From contig JAFEVB010000032.1 of the NCBI GenBank assembly GCA_032629725.1, positions 372,001 through 436,000 of the forward strand: a DNA stretch of 64,000 nt. The letters run 5' to 3'. Below, in pieces: positions 10,838-20,967 of this stretch. The translations under genes were made by a program, and so were the position numbers. A model generated the notes under the pieces. The model saw nothing but the letters and a program-made list of their open reading frames with translations. It made no database searches and had not been told where the DNA came from. Numbering within the stretch: the first letter of the stretch is position 1; the number at the start of each line of letters is the position of its first letter. This DNA is from Gremmenia infestans. Taxonomy: Eukaryota; Ascomycota; Leotiomycetes; Helotiales; Hamatocanthoscyphaceae.

Positions 10838-12896
10838 ATGACACAAGAGGAGAAGAATGCGTTGGAAATGAGCCAGATGACGGATCAGGAATTGATGGCA
10901 GCAGTGGTGAAGCGCATCTAAACCCTTGAAGGAGAGTCGCACCGGCTAATATTCCAGTGCAGATCCAAGGTCGATATAGACTTCTCAACGAGTATAACGA
11001 TCTCCTAGACAAAGTTCATGGCGCCGTAGATCAAGGAATCGAACTCGTTTTGGACGCATCTGAGCTTGCTACGATGTCAAGCATATCTCGAGATTTTGCA
11101 GAGCAAGAGCAGATGGCTAGTAAGGAGCCAAAATTCTGCGCCATAAGCACCAAGTTATGTGATGAAGCAAAAGGTTCCACTGGTATGGTGTTAACAAAGG
11201 AGGAACTCGCTGCCTGGCTCACTGTAATCTACCGACAAGGCAATGCTGGGTACTCTGCGCTGAGTCCGGTCCTCGCAAAAGATGGCATTGTCTTAGAAAA
11301 GGTTAGTACAGCCCAGTCTGCGCGCTCGTCATCGCCTTTAACACTCTGCATAGACTATTCAGCCTCAGGCCGAGAAATCCGAGAAAATCGAACACGATAT
11401 GCACGAGACTGTGAGGGAAAATATGTTGAACCAGCTCTTGCAAGCCCGTCGCTCGGGTCTGAATTTGACTTTATCCGCCTATGAGGTTAAATTCTTTGCT
11501 TCGTTGTGTCACTATGTGTTAGCGGTGAAGGCCTCACTTAAGTCAGAAGAGGATTTAGATATTCTCACTGCTCTGGAAATAAGAGCTGTCAAAGCCGGAA
11601 GACATAATGTTGGCATTGAGCTTGACAAAGTAGAAGTTGAGACGATCAATTTTTGCTCCTGTCGTGCTTCATTCGACTGTAAAGACATTGCATCATCTGA
11701 TTCTTTGGGGACCTGGCTAGCCATTTACTCCGACCCATCAGTTAATAATCGCCACCGTCTAGATTATAGACGAGACTTGTCTGATGACTACAGCCTCAGA
11801 CTAGAACGGACCCCGGATAATGTATATGTATCAGCAACGGCCGGAGACATGACTGAAGAAGAAATTGAGGACTATGCCGGAATCCTTTTCTTCTGTGCCG
11901 TTGCTCTGGTGGAGAAGCTTGAAGAAGCCAAGGCTGATGGAAAGGGGATGGATATCAACACAAGGGAAGCTTTAGCTCTCATGACGGTGAGAGTCATCGA
12001 AAATGGGAAGCTTTCCCAGCAGGTATGTGTTTTCTCCAAGCATTCCATTCCCTTGTCGACAGATTCGAGAGTTCTGATGCCTCTTTAAAGGTCCTCGGAG
12101 CTCTGAGAGATTATAACATCTAAAACTCCAAAATTCTCCTTCACTAGGTAATACTAACTTTGTAAATTTTGCAGGTCTCAGAACGATCACTACTCCACAG
12201 GATCATTCGAACAACAGAATCAGGCAATGTGGCGAGTTTGGAACCCAAAGAGGTCATTGAACTCCTCAAGACCTACAAGCATATTCCTCGCCCCAGACCA
12301 AAATCAACCATTGGGGTGCCCTATACTACATTGAAACCCTCATTTCGTACTGAAGGCAACGTCCTACGGTCCCCAAAGGACAATATCTCAAGTAAGAATT
12401 GTCTTCAAGACATCCAAAGCAAATTGATTGTGCGTATTCCCATCCCAAAGCTCAATTTTGTGATACTCCCACTAACCAAGTTCGTGTTCAGGATGCCACT
12501 GATTATGTTGAACTGGATAGTAGAGAGTCCCACAACCTCTCGGTGCTTTTTGCTACTTCAGATAAAATATCAGAATTGAGAACAAAGTATCAGGGCGATC
12601 CATTGCACCCGCTGACTACTGGTTACAAGAAAATTAAAGCAACTGCTAATGAGAGCAATCAAGTGTCAATTCTTGATTCAGAGGAAGTCGGGTACTTTCG
12701 GGGTCTACTCCAAGACCTCTTACCGGCCCCGCAGAAGGATGATAATCCAGAGGAGGCATCATTTTCAGAGACAGAACGTGTATGCCGAGGGACTGAAGAT
12801 GGTTCCAAGAAAACTAATGGACTTTCTTCAGTTCAACCTGAGGATAGGTTTCAAACGCCGGGAGTAAGTTCTCTTCCCTCCCCTCCTGAAGAATGA
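10838..12896 (+). CDS. Unrecognised helical-repeat protein, upstream part of a split or broken gene
   Basis: Best model: exons 10838-10906, 10963-11301, 11363-12022, 12175-12429 and 12492 onward, ending at the TGA at 12896 (about 575 residues) unless the GTAAGT at 12864 splices into downstream exons. Introns 2-4 have good signals and keep phase. Intron 1 is weak (GTGAAG donor), and the unspliced frame also looks coding apart from a TAA at 10919-10921. The protein is helix-rich, without Pfam-like motifs known to me. Several segments start with a capping pattern (Thr/Ser/Asp-x-x-Glu) followed by about 25-30 hydrophobic/charged residues, as in LTKEELAAW, LSAYEVKFF and MTEEEIEDY. The same pattern continues downstream of 12940, so this is probably one gene with the next feature. 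Confidence 0.5.
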
Positions 12897-12939
12897 AGTC
12901 TAAATCTCTGTGTCTGATAGTCACTTCCACCTGTTGCAG

Positions 12940-15267
12940 ATTACAGCAAGATGGGATTTCGAGACATTGCAAGCAGGATTGCGGGTTGGACCACAGACAC
13001 TAGCTTTGCTGCGCCCATGGTATATCCACCTGCGCTCAATCCTTTGCTAGCCATCATAGAGAAATTGAAGCAAATGTCTTCGGAAACCATTCAAATATCG
13101 CGGACTGATGCAGAGACGCTTCTTCAAGCCATCCAATCTCTGCCCTTCATCTTGGAATATTCTGCGTCTCAAGATGATATAATCAGCAAATACTGTCGGG
13201 TCAACGAATTATAAGAGTTTAGATGCCGAGAGCTTTCGGAGTAAGTCACTTATGTTCCATGCCACTGAAGCAATGCTGATCTTCTCAAACAGCTGTGTTA
13301 CAAATAAACTGTTTACGATATATGGCAAAGCTTTGGGAAACGCTGGAGTTGGAGTTGGAGTTAATTCTAGGGATATTGCTCTCCTAGCAGTAAAATGTGA
13401 ATTACTGAATGCCCACGCGGAGTTATTGACTGCGGAGAACCACCTGCTAGCTTCCAAGAACCGTTGCCAAAAGACGATGCTAGAGTCGTTCCTTAGGTGT
13501 CCAGACCGGTCACGAAATCTTCAACAGCGAGCCGAAAATGCCCTGCAAAGGTCATCCTCGGAAGACTTCGAAGCCAAGCTAGGTGCGGGAAAAGAGAATG
13601 TATTTGAAATGTTTAAACTCTACGAGGAAGCCAAGACCAATGAGAGAGCGCTCGCCAATCAAAACGCGCAGGAGCTTTTCCTGGCACTTGCTCAAAAAGT
13701 ATCGGAACTTTCTGGACCAGAAGTCTTGAAATCAATGGTGTGGGGTATATGCGGCCTTGCGGTCGCAGGTATTGCTCCTCTTGGGCAATCTGAAGAAGGC
13801 GTTCCATCAATGCAGTTCACCAATGGTCCAAATTCATGGCCTTCAGAGTTTGCACCTAATTTGATTACTAACTTACAAGGCTGCGGATATGATTTTGTGG
13901 TCGAGGAGTCACCCATTTCCGAAATGTTGGCCGCACAGCTCCAACTGCCTTCCCAGGCGACACTCCCTGGATTGGATCTCCAGGGTAACAAGGTCCCCTG
14001 GAGATGCTGCCCTGTGTCGGAGATTGAACTCTGGAAATACGAAAAGCTACAGGCGACAAGAGCATATCGCGAGTTGCTGGCTTCCTTGACGGTAGAGCAA
14101 CAAGCAAGAGCGGACGTGGGAGATACTGGTACCCCTTCACAAAATAACGCAGAGCAATCAGCAAAAATCAATTCCCTTGTATCTTACATCCAATCCACCC
14201 ACAAGCATATCACCGATTTCCTGGTTAGCTACCGAGAGAAATATCAAGATACTGATCTTGCGAAAACTTACGACTTTTTCAAGCTCTGGGATCCCGAAAT
14301 CAGAGAGAGCTTTGAAGCTTTCCCTCTGATCCTGGCCTCTGTAGACGCATTGGGAGAAGAGCATCGAAAATTGATGAATGCCTGCTACGTGCAGATTTGC
14401 TTCGAGAATTTGTTCCAAAAAATGATTTCTCAGTATCTTGTTCTACCAGTGGAGCCCCTAAATTTCTCGAATTCCAACGCGCATTCTCTTCTCTCCGAAC
14501 TTATGAAAGAACTCAAAGTAAAGTCAAAGGCACGTGATGAGATGTTGCGAGATACGAGCTCTCTTCACAAGTCCATTGTCGCCAAAGATAAAAAGCTAGA
14601 TGAGAAAGAGGCCGAACTCATCAGACAACGCGACTTCCGAAGCGCCCGTGAGGAAAAGATCAGCAAAGAGAATTTGGAGATGGAAGCTAAGCTGTCCGCA
14701 ACACAACAGAAGCTTGAGAAGGCTCTAAAGGAACCGGACCGAGTGAAAGAGGAGTTCTATCAGAAGGTCCAGAAGCTTCACGCGAAGATCAAGGAGTGGG
14801 AGAGCAAGTGGAACCTCGTCAACGAAGCTCATGATATCCTGAAGCTTGATAACGAGGCGAGCTTGAAGGATCTTGAGGATATCAGAGCAAAAACCATCAG
14901 GTACAAAGATGCAGTTGAACGGCACATACGCGAATGTGCAAAGCTTAGAAAAGACAAAGACGAACTCCTCGCTCTCCAGCCGGCTCAGGCATCCGAACTT
15001 GAATTACAAGCCAACCGAAAAGCTGTCCGGGAAGCTAGATTTCGAGAGCAGGATTTGATGAAAGCGAACAGCAAGTTGGAGAACGAGCGTTCTGTGGACG
15101 AGAAGACGATCCGCGAACTATCTCAAAGTAAAGAGCGACAGAAGGAGAAGCTAGCTGAGATGGAAGAAACCCAGAGTCAAGTCTTGGAGGAATTGGAGAA
15201 GGAGCGTGCCAAGTCAAAGAAGCTGGAAGAATTGTTGGCAGCAGCTGGATTACCTATCACATCGTAG
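12940..15267 (+). CDS. Unrecognised helical-repeat and coiled-coil protein, downstream part, frame disrupted at its 5' end
   Basis: From about 13350 to the TAG at 15267 one frame is fully open and clearly coding (over 620 residues). Its first part is helical. The last 240 residues are a long Lys/Glu-rich coiled coil with many heptads. Upstream, from 12940, coding-looking segments continue the helical repeat, but they lie in different frames: 12940-13040, then about 13045-13210, then 13200-13241, then 13293-13345. The one good intron here is 13242-13292 (GTAAGT...ACAG). The remaining frame changes have no room for an intron. The frame is open from 13252 upstream to about 13185, but its translation over 13252-13345 does not resemble the repeat. 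I do not recognise a function. Possibilities are a recently broken gene, assembly indels, or an intact shorter gene starting at an internal ATG. Confidence 0.5.
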
Positions 15268-15674
15268 CCGACACTTCTTGAAATCTACCTTTACGATGAT
15301 GATACGGGATTCAGCACGTCATTGTTGCTGGCTTTTAGATCCTATGAGAGTACAGCTTTCAATATATGAAAAGATACGCCGTAAAAAAGAGAAGAAAAGA
15401 AAGCTTGCAATCAAACCTTCAAAATACGTCCCGAAAGGCTTAATTAAAGATTGCGTTCAAAGTAAGAAAGGTTGTTATCTTGCAACAACACGCTCGTGAT
15501 TTTATTGCAAGCATTGTTGTTTTGAAAAAAAAGTAGCTGCATTGGATATCTTGTATATGAAGAGGTTCTTAATTGAGAGGACGACGTACGGTTCGCGTGG
15601 AGAAAAGGGGGAAACAATGAACCAACAACCTCTCACTTCATGTGAGAGGATACAATTCTAGACACAATGGGATA
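15268..15674. other. Convergent intergenic region
   Basis: This stretch separates the 3' end of the coiled-coil gene from the 3' end of the mevalonate diphosphate decarboxylase gene. It is A/T-rich in the middle and holds no frame that looks coding; it should contain both 3' UTRs. Confidence 0.5.
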
Positions 15675-16937
15675 TCATATGAGCGACTCTTCGGTCCTAA
15701 TCGGGCCCTCTCCCACCTGGGTGAGAATGACCCTCGTTATACCCTTGTTCAATACCTCCACATCAGCCGCATCCAAGACATCACTGGCTTGGGCTTTAAT
15801 ATCTCGTGACTCCCATCCAGAGACGCGTCCTAGAGCCCCCTTAACAACGCCTGCAACGATTTCGGTATTCGCTTCTTCGTAATATATCACTGCATTAGGC
15901 CCAGCATCAAAGGTGTACGCGGCAACGATTTTGCCGGCTTTGCGGTTGATATCTTCGACAACGCCAACGGCAGCCCAAGAAACATCACTGGACTAAGTCA
16001 GCAAAATGTTCTACTTCACGCCAAACAATCCAAAAGAGCCTTAACTTACTTCATGTACCGGATCGGTGGAAATGTGTCCGAGCACGTAGAATGAAAACTA
16101 TTACTCTCCATCATCGTTACCCTCCCAAAAGCCTCAAAATCCTTCTCTTTAATAGCCTTCTCCATCTCCTCCATATGCTTCGGCACCACAACCTCCGCCC
16201 GCCGTTGAAACAACTCAGAGGTAGCAACCGTAGTCTGCATTCCAGACGTACTGCTGACCTTTTTTTGCTTTGCGGATGCAACAAGGATGAGAGCACGCAT
16301 GGTAGGCCAGTGACTCGAGGGCGCGACTTCGACCGCTAGACTGTCTGAGCCGTCGTCCTTGGAGCCCATTTGCCAGGCCACATACCCGCCGAATAGCGAG
16401 CGACACGCACTTCCGCTTCCTTGCCGAGCGATTCGGGAGAGTTCGGTGGGCGAGGATGAGAGCTGGTACAGGTTTGCGATTGCGCGGACCAGAGCTGCGA
16501 AGCCAGCTGCTGAGGAAGCTAGGCCTGCTGCGGTGGGGAAATTGTTCTCGGAGATGATCTTTAGGGGCAGGGTAGAGAGTTTTGGGAGAGAAGAGTCGGA
16601 TGCCTCGAGGGCAGCGCGCAGAGAGCGTAGTTCGCGGAAGCAGGCTTGGGTTCGCACTCCGGTGACATCTTGGGGCGAGGAGTTCAGGAGGAGGGAGTCG
16701 GAGGCTGGGAAGGATGCTGAGCAGGCTGCTGTTGTATGTGTCCGTAGGTCGGCCTGGGAGAGAGTTACTGAGATTGAGGAGTTGGTGGGAAGGTTGAGCT
16801 TGGGGTCTCGTTTTCCCCAGTATCTGTATGTGTAAGTCTACGAAGGATGCGGGGGTGGGAAGGGGGTTTGTTTACTTCACTACAGCGATGTTCACTGGAG
16901 CCGTGGTGCTTGCTTGGTAGATCTTCTGGTCCGCCAT
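15675..16937 (-). CDS. MVD1: Mevalonate diphosphate decarboxylase
   Basis: Minus-strand exons 16937-16876, 16823-16050 and 15987-15675 join in phase to 382 residues. The enzyme converts mevalonate 5-diphosphate to isopentenyl diphosphate using ATP, feeding sterol and other isoprenoid synthesis (yeast Mvd1/Erg19). Diagnostic GHMP-kinase-fold blocks are seen: APVNIAVVKYWGKRD at the N-terminus, the ATP-loop FPTAAGLASSAAGFAALV, GSGSACRSLFGGYVAW, and DAGPNAV towards the C-terminus. The C-terminus is slightly shorter than the yeast protein's. The start ATG lies 244 bp from the start of the divergent heme lyase gene, so the two probably share a promoter region. Confidence 0.95.
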
Positions 16938-17061
16938 GCTGAGTATATAATCGTCGGAGAAGTGTCTTCCAGGGATTCTCAATAATGTGAGTCGGTAAGG
17001 CTGGTATTTAAACTTATTATTTAAAAAGTTCGAGGGTCCTCGGTGGGGGTGGGGCTATCTC

Positions 17062-17089
17062 CCAATAGAACATGGTCTACACCGATTGG
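17062..17089. promoter_or_regulatory. Pair of CCAAT boxes in a divergent promoter
   Basis: CCAAT occurs on the plus strand at 17062-17066 and on the minus strand (ATTGG) at 17085-17089, within the 244 bp between the MVD1 and heme lyase start codons. CCAAT is the binding core of the fungal HAP/CBC complex, which controls heme and respiratory genes. Binding here is inference from sequence only. Confidence 0.35.
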
Positions 17090-17181
17090 TCGGGAAACAG
17101 CTCAGGGGGCCGACGCCGACATGCAAATAATTGTGAAGCATCATCAACTCCGAGATCCATTCACGTCTCATCACCAATAAT

Positions 17182-18032
17182 ATGTCCAAAGAAACAGAAA
17201 CTCCTGCAGAAGTGTGCCCGGTAGATCCTGCTACACGAGCAGCATGGCTGAAGACCAACAAACCTCCCCATCCCTTCCCAGATGCAGCCAAAGAAGCCAG
17301 CCTCGTCAGTGAAGGAAACAGCTGCGACTCATCCCAGATCGACCAATCTCCCCCTCCGAAAGCCAAAGGTCTCTTCTCAAGACTCACTTCTCCCGCCCCA
17401 CCTCCCTCCGAAACCCCCAAAACCCTCGGCCAAGACCGCGAAGTCTCAACTATACCAAGAGCCTCTCCCGTTAACAATGAAGCCGGAGCAAAGCCAGCGA
17501 ACAGTGAGAAGGAGAGCGGTGTCAGTGCGAGTGGGAATTGGGTCTATCCGAGTGAGAAGATGTTCTTTGAGGCGATGAAGAGGAAGGGGTATAGTAGTGA
17601 GGCGAGGGATATGAAGACGATTGTGCCGATTCATAATGCGGTTAATGAGAGGGCGTGGAAGGAGATCAAGGAGTGGGAACGGCCTTGGGGAGCTGAACAG
17701 AAGTGCGTTTCTCCGATGAATATGTCCGAGATTTGTGTTAACGGGATTGCAGATGTGGAGGACCGAGATTACATTCCTTCCTTGGATTATCGACGACGAT
17801 GAGCCCGAAAGCTAGGATGAAGACTATCTTTGGTTATATAGCACCTTTTGATAGACACGATTGGGTTGTGGATCGATGTGGGACGAGGGTGGAATATATC
17901 ATTGATTTCTATGCGGGGAAGAATGAGGGGAAGTCGAATGGGAAGTTGAACTTCTACCTCGATGTACGACCTAAGTTGAATACTTGGGAGGGTTGGAAAA
18001 TGCGTGCGTTCAAAACTTTTGGTCTGGTGTAA
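17182..18032 (+). CDS. Holocytochrome c/c1 synthase (heme lyase)
   Basis: Exons 17182-17702 and 17753-18032 join in phase 2 to 266 residues. The enzyme attaches heme covalently to apocytochrome c or c1 in the mitochondrial intermembrane space. Family marks are the N-terminal heme-regulatory CPVD motif at residue 12, then NWVYPSEKMFFEAMKRKGY, the catalytic-region block VPIHNAVNERAWKEI, a KCGGP segment created by the splice, and PFDRHDWVVDRCG. The region between residues 45 and 110 is Pro/Ser-rich and likely flexible. A single CP motif followed by TRxxWL looks more like the cytochrome c1 enzyme (Cyt2) than Cyc3, but I cannot decide this without alignment. It is divergent from MVD1. Confidence 0.9.
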
Positions 18033-18197
18033 GAACATGATGGGATCAGATGGCGTTGATCGTTTGGGCGTGAAATCCCCGCTCCGGCGAGAGCCTGTAT
18101 AAAATAGACGGGACTATGTATGAGTGCTGTACAACATGTCTGAGGAACAGCCTGATGATTTGTATTTGATATTCATCTAGAAAAGATAACTACTCAT

Positions 18198-19898
18198 TCA
18201 AAGACTTTTCAGCTTGATTCTTGTCCCAGATTTTGTTTCCATAGCTCCCGTCTCGATATCCCAACCTGCTTTCTGGAGCTCTTCAAATACTGCAAAGTGG
18301 ACCAAGACCTTGGCAACATAAGTCTTTGTACTTGCAAGAGCATCCAGCACAGTCTCTTCATCCTGTAAGCGACCGAGGTTCGAAGCTTCTGCGTGGTATA
18401 AAGCATGCATCCAAGCCTGAAGGTGAGTCGTAGTCTGAGCAGTATCTTTTAGGACAATGAGGAATGTCTTCCGTGGTTCATCATACCACATAATATAATC
18501 GTCCTCCTTGTATATATCCAACAGCTTGGCAAATGTCACTGATTGATCTTCGCTATAGCTACCACTCGATCGGTTTGGCTTTCCAAATAGATTGAGAATG
18601 GTTCGAACATCAACTCCAATTCTGCAATAACCCAAGGGCTTCCCTCCTTTCCATCTCAAAATTCCATCTTTCTCGAAGACCCTTTCTTTGACAGACACAT
18701 CTTCTGGCGAAGGAATCATAATGGAAAGCAACTCTGTGTCGGATGGCGAGTGCTCTTTAGCAGCATGTATCTTCTGATATACCGTTTCGAAAATATTCGA
18801 AGATACGATGTTGGCACGCTGTCGATTTAGAGTCCGCATACTCACTGCTCGGACCGCCAAATAGTTCGTCCCTAAATGTATGGCAAGAAGAGCAATCATC
18901 GCACTCCATGTTGCCCATTTAGATGATATATGGGAGATCACGAGACTACCAACAAGCATCCCCAACAGAGATATGATAGTCTCTTGACTCGAGTCTTTCT
19001 TGCATGGCATTAGCTTCGCCCTGACTGAGAGCGAATGTACTCACAGCATTAAGCTCCCCCAAATTGCCTTGTGTAGCAAAATGAGCGCTCAGTGACGCCT
19101 TCGAACTTCCAGCCGCAACACCGCATAGACTCCTGAGCACACTAGATAAGCTCAGCAAAACAACCCTCGAAGCTTTTGGTAGTGCTGGCGAGAAACAATC
19201 AAGAACCATGGCAGAATCGTTGAATATATCTGCTGCAAGTCGATACATCTTGCATTCCGGCTCGAGTGAAGTTCCTAGTCTATGAGCGAAGAGAATTGTG
19301 GCAATTCGTCCCATGCTCTCTTGGAGGACTGAGAGGAGGAGTGCTGCGGTTGGTGAGGCATGGGAGTCGCCGACACCGATTCCTGAGTTGAAAAATTGAG
19401 ATTACATCTTATACTATTGGACATAAGACCATACCTTCGAGTACTGCTCTACTGGACAACAAGCTCGCAATTGAGCTACTGAAAGCTTGAAGGGAATCCT
19501 ACCCACGTCAGTCTCCGCCGTGCTCCAAAGCACCCCATGATACTCACATAAATCTGGTACCTGTTGGCGGATTTATTAGCCATATCCTAGAAAGCACGTC
19601 TGGACTTACTCGAGATAATCATTGGTGACACTGTGCGGATAGCCAGCAGGGAGGAAGGCATTCAAGATGCTTCTCGCATACGAGTTGGTATTCTTGGGAA
19701 CCTAAACCATTCGAATTAGTGGCTAGGAATGATATATGAGGAGTTTGTGTAAATACTCACCACAACATCAATTCTGGAGGGTTTCCAATCGTCGTTTGGC
19801 GCGGATGCGATATACGTCGCGACAATGTTCTTGGACTCGTCGATCTCCTCAATTTCTAAGCGCAAAGGCATTTTCTCTTTGAGAGCAACTTGGGCCAT
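18198..19898 (-). CDS. RUS family protein (DUF647)
   Basis: Six minus-strand exons (19898-19761, 19701-19610, 19560-19548, 19498-19435, 19382-19045, 18998-18198) join in phase to 481 residues. The DUF647 core is clear: a GVGDSHASPTAALLL block, MGRIATILFAHRLGT, LAADIFNDSAM, LCGVAAGSSKASL and, across an intron, NAKDSSQETIISLLGMLVG, followed by hydrophobic membrane-like helices. Plant ROOT UV-B SENSITIVE proteins of this family act in seedling development and vitamin B6-linked processes; fungal members have no settled function known to me. The third exon is only 13 nt. The gene converges with the heme lyase gene, with 165 bp between stop codons. Confidence 0.9.
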
Positions 19899-20967
19899 AA
19901 CTGATAGTATGATAGATCATGTCACATGCCACTTTATTTGTTGCGTGTTGGGGTTGAGATTGCGATTGAGATGAGAGTTGAGAAGGCGACGTTTCGCTTT
20001 CTTTCTATAGATGGTCCAGATGAAGCGATGTTGATTTAGCCATCTCACTTGGCAAGAGCACTGTTCTATCAAAATGTTTGCATTATCAAGTTCTGAAAGT
20101 TTATTCATATATTTATGCTATTTTAGATATGTAAATATCTGCGATGTGAAATGGTTATCCCTCTGGCTGCAAGTAACTAAATATCATTTCTCTTAGCTGC
20201 CACGTCCTCCTTGACGCCCTCGCAGCAGTCATTTCGATCCCTTCAACGGTCTAATCTATAACTCACAGCTGGGGACGTGAATCCGGAAGCAAACCCAGAT
20301 TCCTGTTAAACGTATACGCTCGAGGCCGGAAGACCAGCGCATGGAAGGCACTGGTCTAATTAAAGCGTAAGCCCTGGATATTCGAGTGAAATGAGAGCCA
20401 GATCGCAATGGACCAGAGGTCGCAAAAGAGCCCAATTTAGAACTCGGTTGCTACTTACGAATCTTTTGAAAGAGATAAGGGAGTATAATGTTGCTAAATT
20501 GAACATCTGGTACTAAGAACCTGTTCTTCAGCACACACATGCCCTTTGATCTCAAGTGTGATGGTCATGTGTGCTCCGCCTCTAGGAAATGACCTAAACG
20601 TCGCGGATGTTAGGGACGCGAGGACGACCTTGAGGTGTTTGTATCGAGCAAGGTGATCTGATTCCGAGATGAAAATATTTCCGTTTGCGTGAATGGAAAG
20701 AAGAGATACGGGGCGGGGCGGACGGATGGATCCTTGTATATATGACTAGGCTTAATTTGGGTTAATGCTGTCTACGCAATCAATCACTGTACTGCACCGG
20801 CTGCTTGCTGTACTGCTTCGTTCCTGCTTCAGCTTCAGCTTCTACAACCTCGTCGCTCCCATCTCCGTCATAGACTCGCGATATCCGAAGCATTTCATAT
20901 ATCTAATCCTCGCGCTGGGCGTCGAGTCTCTCTACCGTGCTGACAACGAGCCGTTCTCGTCTGAACC
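19899..20967. other. Divergent intergenic region
   Basis: This 1.07 kb separates the starts of the RUS-family gene and the DUF3712-type gene. I see no conserved frame. The part from about 20700 is C/T-rich, as in a fungal promoter and 5' UTR of the downstream gene. Confidence 0.5.

Noticed and set aside
13242..13292. Start of the coiled-coil gene at ATG 13252
   Set aside because: The ATG lies inside a well-formed intron (GTAAGT...AACAG), though it remains possible if the gene is truncated.
17700..17810. Apparent frameshift splitting the heme lyase gene into two frames
   Set aside because: A 50 bp intron (GTGCGT...TTGCAG, 17703-17752) restores the conserved KCGGP block and one frame.
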